This document shows positions 34,103-42,148 of a stretch of 47,171 nt of DNA, piece after piece. Below the pieces are notes generated by a model. The model was given only the letters and a program-made list of their open reading frames with translations. It did not search any database and had not been told where the DNA came from. The first letter of the stretch is position 1, and every line of letters starts with the position of its first letter. The stretch is from Desulfobacteraceae bacterium. GTDB lineage: Bacteria; Desulfobacterota; DSM-4660; Desulfatiglandales; Desulfatiglandaceae. The translations under genes and the position numbers were made by a program. The stretch lies in NCBI GenBank assembly GCA_030642205.1, contig DAOWOF010000002.1, forward strand, positions 1 to 47,171, given 5' to 3'.

Positions 34103-36316
34103 ATGTCAAAATTAGTAGCATTTGCGGCCATTCAGGGCGGGTATAAGGTAGTGTCTAGCGTTGAAGGTGAGCTTAAAAAAGCCTTGGACACTTATGATGC
34201 CAGTACAAAAATCGGGTTTCCCAATACAGCTTATTATCTTCCTGTTATATATTCTCTTACCGGAATGAAATGTGAAACTCTGGAAGACTTGCTAATGCCT
34301 ATGGAATTTGCAAGGGGTTTATTACCGGCGCATGTTAAAAGCAGAAATCACCTGCCTTATCTGGGGCCTTTGCTGGATGCTGGTATGGCAGCGCTTTTTG
34401 CTTATGAAGTTAAAGAAGCAATCAGAATACTTAATGAGCCTGATTTTTATATACCACAGGAAGATCCTGATATTGAGGCGGGTAAAATATGGGTAGGACC
34501 GGCTGATGACACTATCCTGCGGAAAAGGGGCGTTGAGTTTGTTGATGGTTCAGCTCCCGGTTTTGCTGCGATAGTTGGTGCTGCGCCTGATATTGAAACC
34601 GCAAAAATGATAGTTGAAGATTACCAGAAAAAAAGTCTTTATATCTTTTGTGCGGCAAATCATAATGGAAAAACACTTACAGAGCAGTGTCTGGAAGCCG
34701 GTATGCAAATTGGCTGGAATACCAGGATTGTACCTTTTGGGCCTGATATTTCCTCTGCTATCTTTGCCCTTGGTTTTGCAAATCGTGCCGCAATGACATT
34801 TGGCGGTGTTGAACCTGGCGACTATAAAGCCATATTACATTATAATAAAAACCGTATATTTGCTTTTGTAAATGCCCTGGGAGATATTGGCACAGAATGG
34901 GCTGTTGCTGCTGCCGGTTGCGTAAATTGGGGCTTTCCTACTTTGGCTGATACAGATATACCTGAGATTTTACCTACAGGTCTCTGCACCTATGAGCATG
35001 TTGTAGCCAATGTGTCCCATGATGAAATTTGCCAGAGATCTGTTGAAGTAAGGGGTCTTAAGGTTACAATTTCTGAGATTGATATACCTTGTGCCTTTGG
35101 ACCGGCATTTGAGGGCGAGCGTGTCAGAGGTGCTGATCTTTACTGCCAGATGGGAGGTGGCAAGACTCAATGTACAGAGCTTGTAAAAATGGCAGAGATG
35201 AATGAAATCGAAGATGGCAAGGTCACAGTGGTTGGTCCTGATGTTGGAGATCTTAAAGAGGGAGATACTCTTCCTCTTGGTATATATGTGCAGGTAGCTG
35301 GACGGGAGTTTCAACCTGATTTTGAGCCGATTCTGGAACGCCAAATTCATCATATGACTAATTATATTCAATATATAATGCATATTGGACAGCGCAATAT
35401 CGCCTGGGTCAGAATTAGCAAGTCAGCGATTGAAAAAGGTTTTACATTAAAGGATATTGGCGTTGTTATACATGCTAAATACCATCAGGATTTTACAAAT
35501 ATTCTGGACAAGGTAGAGGTTACATTATATACAGAAAAAGCAGATGTTGATAAATTAACCAAGAGGGCGAAAGCGGAATATAAGACCAGGGATGAACGAG
35601 TTGAAAATATGACAGATGAGGATGTGGATACATATTATTCATGTACTCTTTGTCAGTCTTTTGCCCCTAACCATGTATGCAGTGTAAGCCCTGAAAGAAC
35701 AGGACTTTGCGGTGCATATAACTGGATGGATTGTAAGGCATCCTTTGATATTAATCCTACAGGGCCGAACCAACCTATTGAAAAGGGTGAATGTCTTGAT
35801 CCTGTGCTTGGGCAGTGGAAGGGTGTCAATGACTTTATATATAAAGCTTCCAAGGGTAATGTTACTCACTATAATTTTTATTCCATGATTATTGATCCAA
35901 TGACAACTTGTGGATGCTGTGAATGTATTGCAGCTGTATTACCTATTTGTAATGGTGTTATGACCGTTTCAAGAGAGTATACAGGCGAAACACCTTCAGG
36001 GATGAAATTTACAACTTTGGCTGGTGTTATGGGTGGAGGCGCTTCTTCACCTGGCTTTGTGGGCCATTCAAAATTTAATATTACTCAGGGAAAATTTATT
36101 GTTGGTGATGGTGGACTGCTTAGAATGGTTTGGATGCCAAAGATTCTTAAGGAAGAGATAAAAGAGAGGATTGAAAAACGAGGCGCAGAAATGGGTGTTC
36201 CTGATCTTTATGACAAGATTGCAGATGAGACAGTTGGAATTACCGAAGATGAAATAATGCCCTTTCTGGAGAAGGTGGGGCATCCTGCCTTGAAAATGGA
36301 TCCTATTACAGGATAA
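34103..36316 (+). CDS. acsB: Acetyl-CoA synthase (CO-methylating), bacterial type
   Basis: The protein has 737 residues, the full three-domain bacterial form with its N-terminal CODH-docking domain. The A-cluster ligands are all present: C514, C517, C526 and C536 (CTLCQSFAPNHVC...GLC) bind the [4Fe-4S] cluster, and the CGC motif at 603-605 holds the distal nickel. These match the spacing of the Moorella enzyme exactly (+3, +9, +10, then +67). It joins methyl from the corrinoid protein, CO from CODH and CoA into acetyl-CoA. AAGGAGG precedes the ATG. Confidence 0.97.
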   Translation: MSKLVAFAAIQGGYKVVSSVEGELKKALDTYDASTKIGFPNTAYYLPVIYSLTGMKCETLEDLLMPMEFARGLLPAHVKSRNHLPYLGPLLDAGMAALFAYEVKEAIRILNEPDFYIPQEDPDIEAGKIWVGPADDTILRKRGVEFVDGSAPGFAAIVGAAPDIETAKMIVEDYQKKSLYIFCAANHNGKTLTEQCLEAGMQIGWNTRIVPFGPDISSAIFALGFANRAAMTFGGVEPGDYKAILHYNKNRIFAFVNALGDIGTEWAVAAAGCVNWGFPTLADTDIPEILPTGLCTYEHVVANVSHDEICQRSVEVRGLKVTISEIDIPCAFGPAFEGERVRGADLYCQMGGGKTQCTELVKMAEMNEIEDGKVTVVGPDVGDLKEGDTLPLGIYVQVAGREFQPDFEPILERQIHHMTNYIQYIMHIGQRNIAWVRISKSAIEKGFTLKDIGVVIHAKYHQDFTNILDKVEVTLYTEKADVDKLTKRAKAEYKTRDERVENMTDEDVDTYYSCTLCQSFAPNHVCSVSPERTGLCGAYNWMDCKASFDINPTGPNQPIEKGECLDPVLGQWKGVNDFIYKASKGNVTHYNFYSMIIDPMTTCGCCECIAAVLPICNGVMTVSREYTGETPSGMKFTTLAGVMGGGASSPGFVGHSKFNITQGKFIVGDGGLLRMVWMPKILKEEIKERIEKRGAEMGVPDLYDKIADETVGITEDEIMPFLEKVGHPALKMDPITG

Positions 36317-36325
36317 TAGTTATAT

Positions 36326-36368
36326 TTTAAGCTTAGGTAATTGCTATAATTTATTACCTAAGCTTAAA
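36326..36368 (+). other. 16-bp perfect hairpin between acsB and acsC
   Basis: TTTAAGCTTAGGTAAT (36326-36341) pairs perfectly with 36353-36368 across an 11-base loop. No T-run follows at once (TAAAATTTCC), so it is more likely an mRNA processing or stability element that separates acsB from acsC expression than a full stop. A second, weaker hairpin with a T-run (ATAACTT/AAGTTAT, 36417-36433) follows. Confidence 0.55.
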
Positions 36369-36463
36369 TAAAATTTCCTTAGGGATCGCCCAAAGCAGTG
36401 TTTATGAAATAAAAAGATAACTTTTTAAGTTATTTTTAGCGAACCCTTTTCGAGGAGTAAATT

Positions 36464-37807
36464 ATGGGACTATCTGGAATACAGATTTTTAAATTATTAC
36501 CAAAAACAAATTGTACTGAATGCGGGGTTCCTACCTGTCTGGCCTTTGCCATGAATTTGGCCTCGGGCAAGGCAGAATTAGATGCCTGTCCATATGTTTC
36601 AGATGAGGCTAGGGATCAGCTTAATGAAGCATCAGCGCCACCTATAAGACCGGTGGCTATTGGAGCTGGTGTGCGGGCGTTGAAGGTTGGTGGGGAGACG
36701 GTCATGTTCAGGCATGAAAAGACCTTTTATAACCCTACCGGTTTAGCTGCTCTTGTAAAATCAGATATAGCATTGGATGAGCTTGATACTAAGCTTAAAA
36801 CATGGAATGCCCTGCAGTATGAAAGGGTTGGCCTTAATTTAAGGCCGGAATTGGTTGCCCTAAAGGATGTTAATGGTGATAGTGCAGCTTTTGCGGCTGC
36901 AGCCGCAAAAATTTCAAAGGAAAGTGAATTTGGTATCATTTTGATGAGCGATAATATCGACGTTCTTAAGTCTGGCGTTGATGTGTGCACCTTTAAAAAA
37001 CCAATCTTGTATGCTGCAACCGCAGAGAATGCTGATGAGATGGGTAATCTTGCCAAGGAATCCGGGGCATCTTTAGCCATAAAGGCAGATAATATAGATG
37101 GGCTCATTGCTTTGAGTGATAAATTAGCAGGCATGGGTCTTAAAAATCTTATCCTTGATTCAGGCGCCAGGGAAATGAAGCAGCTGTTTACGGATCAGGT
37201 AGCCATCAGGAGGTCTGCCCTTAAAGATGCTAACCGTTCTTTAGGTTTTCCAACTATTACCTTTCCGTGCGAAATGGCCAGTAACCTTGAGGTGGAAACA
37301 GTAATAGCTTCCATGTTAATTGCGAAATATGCTGGGATTATAGTTCTTTCAGATTTTAAAGGTGAGTCTATTTTTCCATTATTATTAGAGCGACTTAATA
37401 TCTTCACAGATCCTCAGAGGCCAATGACTGTCACCGAAGGAATCTATGAAATTGGGAAGCCTGATGAAAATTCGCCGGTGCTTGTTACCACTAATTTTTC
37501 ATTAACATATTTTATAGTAAGTGGTGAAATTGAAGGCAGTCGTGTACCTACTTGGCTGCTTATTAAGGATACAGAAGGTTTGTCAGTTATGACAGCCTGG
37601 GCCGCTGGTAAATTTGCGGGTGATGAAGTTGGAGGTTTTGTTAAAAAGAGCGGGATTGCAGACAAGGTTGCGCATAAGAAAATAGTTATTCCCGGTTATG
37701 CTGCTTCAATTAGCGGAGAGATGGAAGAAGAGCTTTCAGGCTGGGAAATCCTGATAGGGCCAAGGGATGCTTCCTTGATTCCCAAGTTTCTTAAAGAAAT
37801 GGTATAA
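36464..37807 (+). CDS. acsC: CFeSP large subunit (corrinoid Fe-S protein gamma)
   Basis: The protein has 447 residues. The N-terminal [4Fe-4S] domain has C17, C20, C25 and C42 (CTECGVPTC...DAC), the spacing of the Moorella CFeSP. A TIM-barrel and a C-terminal corrinoid-binding domain follow (IVIPGYAASISGEMEEEL, GWEILIGPRDA). It accepts the methyl group from methyl-H4folate via AcsE and passes it to AcsB. Length is normal. CGAGGAG precedes the ATG, so translation is independent of acsB. Confidence 0.95.
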   Translation: MGLSGIQIFKLLPKTNCTECGVPTCLAFAMNLASGKAELDACPYVSDEARDQLNEASAPPIRPVAIGAGVRALKVGGETVMFRHEKTFYNPTGLAALVKSDIALDELDTKLKTWNALQYERVGLNLRPELVALKDVNGDSAAFAAAAAKISKESEFGIILMSDNIDVLKSGVDVCTFKKPILYAATAENADEMGNLAKESGASLAIKADNIDGLIALSDKLAGMGLKNLILDSGAREMKQLFTDQVAIRRSALKDANRSLGFPTITFPCEMASNLEVETVIASMLIAKYAGIIVLSDFKGESIFPLLLERLNIFTDPQRPMTVTEGIYEIGKPDENSPVLVTTNFSLTYFIVSGEIEGSRVPTWLLIKDTEGLSVMTAWAAGKFAGDEVGGFVKKSGIADKVAHKKIVIPGYAASISGEMEEELSGWEILIGPRDASLIPKFLKEMV

Positions 37808-37843
37808 TTATTTTTAGTCATCAACAAATAAGGGAGAGGATAT

Positions 37844-38746
37844 ATGTTATTAATTGGAGAAAACTTGAATGTTATTAATACTATTATAGGCAGGGCATTC
37901 AGGGAAAAAGATCCTGGACCTATTGCTGAGGAAGCTATTCGGCAGAAGGAAAAAGGGATGGATTGGATAGATATTAATTTAGGCCCTGCTAAAAAAGGTG
38001 GACCTGAGTTAATGGAATTTGTGGTAAAAACTGTTCAAGAAGCCATTGGTGATAGTATTCCTCTCTGTCTTGATACATCCAATATTGAGGCAATGGAAGC
38101 TGGTTTGGCTGTACATAAGGGAAAAGCTATTATTAATTCAATTATGGTAAGGGCCGAACGCTATGAAAAAATGATTCCTCTGGCAGTGAAATATAAGGCA
38201 TCCATGGTTGCCCTGATGTGGGGTCCGGATGGATTACCCAGAGATGAAAATGAGCGGGCTGCCTTGGCGGTAGAGCTTATGTATGCTGCCAATGAAGCAG
38301 GTGTTCCTAATGAAGACATGTTTTTTGATGGAATTGTAACACCTGTAAATATTCAGCAGCCTCAGTTAATGAGCCTCTTGGCCTTTCAGGAAATGTTGCA
38401 GGATATTGCTCCTGGTGCTAAATCCACATGCGGTCTTTCAAATATATCTAATGGCCCACCGGAAGAACTAAGGCCCATATTGAATACCGTATATATGGTA
38501 ATGCTTGAGAGAAAAGGTATGTATTCATGTATTGCTGATGCCTATGATGATAGTCTGGTGGCAGTAGCAAGAGGAAAAAGGCCAGATATCGTTGAGTTAG
38601 TTCACAAGGTTATGGATGGTAAAAATGTCGATGACAAATCTTTGCCTGAGGATCTAAATCATGGGTGGAAACTGGCTGACTATGTAAAGACTGCTCGCGT
38701 TATACTTGGGGAATCCCTTTATTCTGATTCCTGGTTAAAAATTTAA
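37844..38746 (+). CDS. acsE: Methyltetrahydrofolate:CFeSP methyltransferase
   Basis: The protein has 300 residues and belongs to the pterin-binding (dihydropteroate synthase-like) TIM-barrel methyltransferases: GENLNVINTIIGRAF, the pterin-binding WIDINLGPAKKGG, LCLDTSNIEAME, IINSIM and GLSNISNGPP. It moves the methyl of 5-methyl-H4folate to the cobalt of AcsC/AcsD, in the cytosol. Length is slightly above the ~262 residues of the Moorella enzyme. It starts 36 bases after acsC with GGGAGAGG upstream. A rho-independent terminator follows 130 bases later. Confidence 0.93.
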   Translation: MLLIGENLNVINTIIGRAFREKDPGPIAEEAIRQKEKGMDWIDINLGPAKKGGPELMEFVVKTVQEAIGDSIPLCLDTSNIEAMEAGLAVHKGKAIINSIMVRAERYEKMIPLAVKYKASMVALMWGPDGLPRDENERAALAVELMYAANEAGVPNEDMFFDGIVTPVNIQQPQLMSLLAFQEMLQDIAPGAKSTCGLSNISNGPPEELRPILNTVYMVMLERKGMYSCIADAYDDSLVAVARGKRPDIVELVHKVMDGKNVDDKSLPEDLNHGWKLADYVKTARVILGESLYSDSWLKI

Positions 38747-38875
38747 ACTATTTGGATGGTGTTACCAAAAACTTCATTTTATTTAATATCAAGTAAGTCT
38801 AAAAAATCATTATAAGCTTGTCATATATGCTGAGCTAATTGAAATACCATCTGAAAAGATTATATATTAATATTT

Positions 38876-38913
38876 AAAACCTTTCCTAACCATATATGGT
38901 GGGAAGGTTTTTT
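38876..38913 (+). terminator. Rho-independent terminator before mrp
   Basis: An imperfect stem AAAACCTTTCC...GGGAAGGTTTT around ATAT, followed by TTTTTT (38908-38913), ends 15 bases before the mrp ATG at 38928. It would end the cooC-acsE transcript and leave the mrp gene to read-through or to its own promoter. Confidence 0.65.
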
Positions 38914-38927
38914 AAGAGGCATTATTT

Positions 38928-39755
38928 ATGGAAAGTGGAAGTAAGGTAACTCCTGGTGACATTGAAAGGTCATATCAGGAGAAAATGATCAAAGAAAAAT
39001 TATCTAATATTGGAAGAAAAATTCTTGTTATGAGTGGGAAAGGGGGTGTTGGAAAAAGTACTATAGCGTCATATCTTGCACTTTCTTTAGCAGATAAGGG
39101 ATATAAAGTTGGATTGCTTGATGTTGATCTTCATGGCCCAAGCATTCCACGTATGCTGAATGTAAAAGGTGGCTTTGAGATGCCTGAAAAGGATATTATA
39201 AAGCCTTATGCTTTTTCTGAAAACTTAAAGATCGTTTCAGTTGAGATGCTATTAGACGATAAAGATACAGCTATAATATGGAGAGGACCCCTAAAGATAG
39301 GTGCCATCAATCAATTTATTGGTGATCTTGATTGGGGAACTCTGGATTATTTAGTAATTGATTCACCTCCAGGTACAGGAGACGAGCCTCTTACCGTTGC
39401 CCAAACAATAACAGATGCAGAGGCAATTATTATAACGACTCCACAGGAGGTTAGTCTGTCTGATGTTAGAAAATCGATAAATTTCTGTCGTCAGGTTAAG
39501 ATAAATATGATAGGTTTAATAGAGAATATGAGCGAATATGTTTGTCCTCATTGTGGCGGCAAAAGTGCTATTTTTGGGACAGGAGGCGGAGCTAAAATGG
39601 CAGCTCAAATGGATATTCCATTTTTAGGGACTATCCCTATCGATCCCAAGGTAGTAGAATTGGCAGATCAAGGGCGTTTAGATACGATGTTGGGTCAAAC
39701 TGATAATGTAATAAACAATGTGTTTGATGTCATTATTAATAAAATTACAACTTAG
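38928..39755 (+). CDS. mrp: Mrp/NBP35-family Fe-S cluster carrier ATPase, acs-linked copy
   Basis: The protein has 275 residues. Walker A SGKGGVGKST at 36-45, DVDLHGPSIPRML, IIWRGPLKIGAINQFI, VIDSPPGTGDEPLT and CPHCGG are all present. It is a paralogue of the protein at 15097-15957, with almost the same blocks throughout (for example TTPQEVSLSDVRKSINFCRQ). Placement after the acs genes suggests that this copy serves CODH/ACS. It lies between a terminator and a MITE-like insertion. Confidence 0.9.
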   Translation: MESGSKVTPGDIERSYQEKMIKEKLSNIGRKILVMSGKGGVGKSTIASYLALSLADKGYKVGLLDVDLHGPSIPRMLNVKGGFEMPEKDIIKPYAFSENLKIVSVEMLLDDKDTAIIWRGPLKIGAINQFIGDLDWGTLDYLVIDSPPGTGDEPLTVAQTITDAEAIIITTPQEVSLSDVRKSINFCRQVKINMIGLIENMSEYVCPHCGGKSAIFGTGGGAKMAAQMDIPFLGTIPIDPKVVELADQGRLDTMLGQTDNVINNVFDVIINKITT

Positions 39756-39773
39756 TTATTATATTTAATAATA

Positions 39774-39951
39774 AGTACCCGACCACAAGTTTTTCGTTTG
39801 AATCCGGATCTTTAATATAAGAGATCGTACACTACAGCCTGCATATCTTATCCTATCTAATCACAATATATGGGCACCTTAGACGTAGCAATAACTTATA
39901 TTGAATATTTGGCTTAAATTTATTCTAACAAAAAACTTATGGTCGGGTACT
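39774..39951. mobile_element. MITE-like element with TA target duplication
   Basis: The 178-bp element begins AGTACCCGACCACAAGTTTTT and ends with its inverse (one mismatch), so it has 21-base terminal inverted repeats. TA lies on each side (39772-39773 and 39952-39953), the duplication left by IS630/mariner-type transposases. The interior has no ORF. It sits between mrp and the NifX-like gene and supplies the last bases before that gene's ribosome site (AAAGGGG). Confidence 0.7.
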
Positions 39952-39967
39952 TATAAAGGGGAATAAA

Positions 39968-40345
39968 ATGCAAAATGGAAGGATAGCAATACCATCAAAT
40001 GCGCCTGGTGGTTTGGATGCGCAAAGAGCTGGTCATTTTGGCCACTGCGATGTATTCACTTTTGTTGATGTTGAGGATGGTAAAATTAAAAATGTTACAA
40101 CCCTACACAATCAGGAACATGTTCAGGGCGGTTGTATGGTTCCTGTTAATTTACTGGCTGAAAATAACGTAAACGTGCTTATTGTCGGAGGAATAGGAAT
40201 GCGACCTCTGATGGGCTTTAGACAAGCTGGCATAAGAGTATATCATGATGATATAAGGCCTGATATTCGTCCTGTAGTAGAAGATTTAATTGCGGGATCA
40301 TTAAATGAAATTTCTGATAATCAGGTTTGCGGTGGAGGAGGTTAA
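39968..40345 (+). CDS. NifX/NifB C-terminal-like cluster-binding protein
   Basis: The protein has 125 residues: RIAIPSNAPGGLDAQRAGHFGHCDVF is the family start (GHFGHC instead of PRFGRC), then GGCMVPVNLLAENNVNVLIVGGIGMRP and a C-terminal CGGGG. Cys residues lie at about 28, 56 and 121. It may bind or pass an Fe-S species. AAAGGGG precedes the ATG. The next gene follows after 5 bases (40351), so the NifX-like and NifU-like genes are coupled. Confidence 0.8.
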   Translation: MQNGRIAIPSNAPGGLDAQRAGHFGHCDVFTFVDVEDGKIKNVTTLHNQEHVQGGCMVPVNLLAENNVNVLIVGGIGMRPLMGFRQAGIRVYHDDIRPDIRPVVEDLIAGSLNEISDNQVCGGGG

Positions 40346-40350
40346 GTGTT

Positions 40351-40779
40351 ATGTCAAACCAGGAACATAGTGAAGATGTTTATGAAATACTGAAAAATAC
40401 AGGATATTCTGATAAGGCTATTCAATATTTCCAAACAAATGAAAATACTGGCATTATTGAGAATGCTGATCAGATAACCGATCTTACAGGTCCTTGTGGG
40501 GATGCCATGAAGATATCCCTTAATATTGAAAGTGGTAAGATCAGTGATGCAAAAATACAGGTACTTGGATGTCCAGGAGCTGTTGCGTCAGGGTGTGCGG
40601 TTGTTAATCTTGCTAAAGGAAAAACCATACAAGAGGCTAGTCAGATTGATCTAGACTTATTATACGCAGAGCTTGAGAAACTTCCGGAAAAGAAAGTACA
40701 TTGCGCACGGCTGGCAATAAAGATATTACAAAAGGCATTAGATGAATATAGTAAAAAACAGCAGGAATTACTACAATAA
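40351..40779 (+). CDS. NifU/IscU-type Fe-S scaffold protein
   Basis: The protein has 142 residues from ATG 40351; GGAGGAGG stands 9 bases upstream and the longer frame from 40327 overlaps the previous gene. The three scaffold cysteines lie in normal settings: C49 (GPCGDAM), C74 (GCPGA) and C118 (VHCARLA). An Asp follows the first (GD), as in IscU. It assembles [2Fe-2S] or [4Fe-4S] clusters. No cysteine desulfurase gene is in the window, so the sulfur source is elsewhere. Confidence 0.85.
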   Translation: MSNQEHSEDVYEILKNTGYSDKAIQYFQTNENTGIIENADQITDLTGPCGDAMKISLNIESGKISDAKIQVLGCPGAVASGCAVVNLAKGKTIQEASQIDLDLLYAELEKLPEKKVHCARLAIKILQKALDEYSKKQQELLQ

Positions 40780-40821
40780 CAATGATCTTAGGCCAGTAAA
40801 ATATCTTAAAGGGTGGAAGAC

Positions 40822-41181
40822 ATGAAAATAGCTATTACATCAACTGGGAAGGATTTAGGTTCAGAAGTTGATCCGAGATTTGGTAGGGCCTCTTATCTTT
40901 TGATTGTTGATTCAGAGACACTCGATTTTGAAGTGATTGATAATACGGAAAATAAAAATTCTTTTAAAGGTGCTGGTATTCAGGCAGCCGGGCTTATCAG
41001 TAAAAGCGGGGCCAAAATATTGTTGACTGGATATTGTGGTCCTAATGCCTTTAAGGCCCTAAAGGCTGCTAAAATTGGAGTAGCCAATGATGCCAAGGGA
41101 ACTATCAAGGAGTCTGTTGAGGCCTATATGGATGGCAAATTACCTTTAACTGATGAGGCAGATGTCAATGGTTATTGGTAA
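40822..41181 (+). CDS. NifX-family protein, second of the acs-linked set
   Basis: The protein has 119 residues from ATG 40822 (AAAGGGTGG upstream; a GTG at 40813 is also possible). It shows MKIAITSTGKDLGSEVDPRFGRASY, GAGIQAAGLISKSGAKILLTGYCGPNAFKAL. It is closest to the N-terminal domain of the protein at 14001, but it lacks the Gly-rich tail and has Ala-Ser where the Cys follows PRFGR. A short 33-codon ORF overlaps its end. Confidence 0.8.
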   Translation: MKIAITSTGKDLGSEVDPRFGRASYLLIVDSETLDFEVIDNTENKNSFKGAGIQAAGLISKSGAKILLTGYCGPNAFKALKAAKIGVANDAKGTIKESVEAYMDGKLPLTDEADVNGYW

Positions 41182-41263
41182 ATTGAAAGTTGCATCCGCA
41201 GGAGAACTTTTTGAGCTTGTCAAAGGTTTTATTGAGGGTGGACAATTTAATAACCACAGGTGA
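41162..41263 (+). CDS. Possible 33-residue overlapping ORF
   Basis: ATG 41162, with GAGG a few bases upstream inside the previous gene, reads 33 codons to TGA 41263; the translation KVASAGELFELVKGFIEGGQ looks protein-like (balanced, amphipathic). It overlaps the NifX-like gene by 20 bases and ends just before fmdB. It may be a small protein or a remnant. Confidence 0.25.
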   Translation: MSMVIGKLKVASAGELFELVKGFIEGGQFNNHR

Positions 41264-41280
41264 ATAAGAGGAGATAAAGG

Positions 41281-41526
41281 ATGCCTGTTTATGAATTTGA
41301 ATGCAAAGATTGTGGTTATGTGACTGAGCTACTAATAGCCAGAAATGAGATAGAACTAGTTGTATGTGGCAGTTGTGGTGGGAAAAATATTAGCAAGCTT
41401 ATTTCAACACCTTCCTCATTAAAAATCACCAGGAGTTTTCCTGGTGACCCTGCTGATAGATGTTGTGGGAGTGATGGACCTCCTGCTTCTTGTGCCGGGC
41501 CGGGAAGTTGTTGTGGAAGATCTTGA
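41281..41526 (+). CDS. FmdB-type zinc-ribbon protein
   Basis: The protein has 81 residues. MPVYEFECKDCGYVTELLIARNE starts the family zinc ribbon (CxxC near 9-12, second pair CGSCGG near 29-32). The C-terminus adds a Cys/Gly-rich tail (RCCGSDGPPASCAGPGSCCGRS) with five to six more cysteines, which could bind a metal or cluster. FmdB-like proteins often sit next to metalloenzyme genes as putative regulators. GAGGAG precedes the ATG. It closes the mrp-nifX-nifU-nifX run. Confidence 0.85.
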   Translation: MPVYEFECKDCGYVTELLIARNEIELVVCGSCGGKNISKLISTPSSLKITRSFPGDPADRCCGSDGPPASCAGPGSCCGRS

Positions 41527-41538
41527 TTATATATAAAT

Positions 41539-41889
41539 CTAGTTGTTAATGTTTTCATTAACATTACTCTTTAAAAATAAGCTAAGAATTGTAGGATACC
41601 AAGTCACATCTGCATTGGTATACACCATAACATCCATATTAATGGCTATAGATGTCAAAGCTATGGCTAACATTTCTTTATTATTTGTATCTTTAAAAAC
41701 AAACCATTTTTTTGTAAAAGAGGGTGGGGTATCAGTATCTGTCAATTTAACCAATATTTGGCCTGTTGTAGATGAACCTGCCATATCTACTTTACAGGTA
41801 TACCAATCCGTTTCAGCCTCTGCTATATGAGCGTTAAGACTAAAAGCAAGCATTATTGCCATAAAAATTAATAATCTAAATTTTATCAT
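41539..41889 (-). CDS. Small secreted protein, unknown
   Basis: The protein has 116 residues with a clear signal peptide (FRLLIFMAIMLAFSL, cleavage near AEA-ET), then a mature part of ~90 residues with one Cys, few charges and several strands (WYTCKVDMAG, GQILVKLTD, WFVFKDTNNKEMLAIALTSI). I recognise no family. It is convergent with fmdB. The 259-bp gap upstream (41890-42148) shows no gene. Confidence 0.55.
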   Translation of the reverse strand: MIKFRLLIFMAIMLAFSLNAHIAEAETDWYTCKVDMAGSSTTGQILVKLTDTDTPPSFTKKWFVFKDTNNKEMLAIALTSIAINMDVMVYTNADVTWYPTILSLFLKSNVNENINN

Positions 41890-42148
41890 AATTGTTTAAC
41901 TCCGATTCGAAAAGTGCAAACTACTTTTTATTGTTTATGAAGGATGCCTAATTTAGATTAATATTTCTGCAAATTTAGGGCCATAATGTTTTAATTTATA
42001 AATGAGGTGTCAATAACTGCTTGCAAACATTAACATAAAAGGGGAAAAATATTAAATACTAAATTTTAACTTAATAGGCTCTTAAGAATATTTAATAAGC
42101 TTATTGTATTATTTTCCTTACATTTTAAGCTGTAATATTATCAAGACA

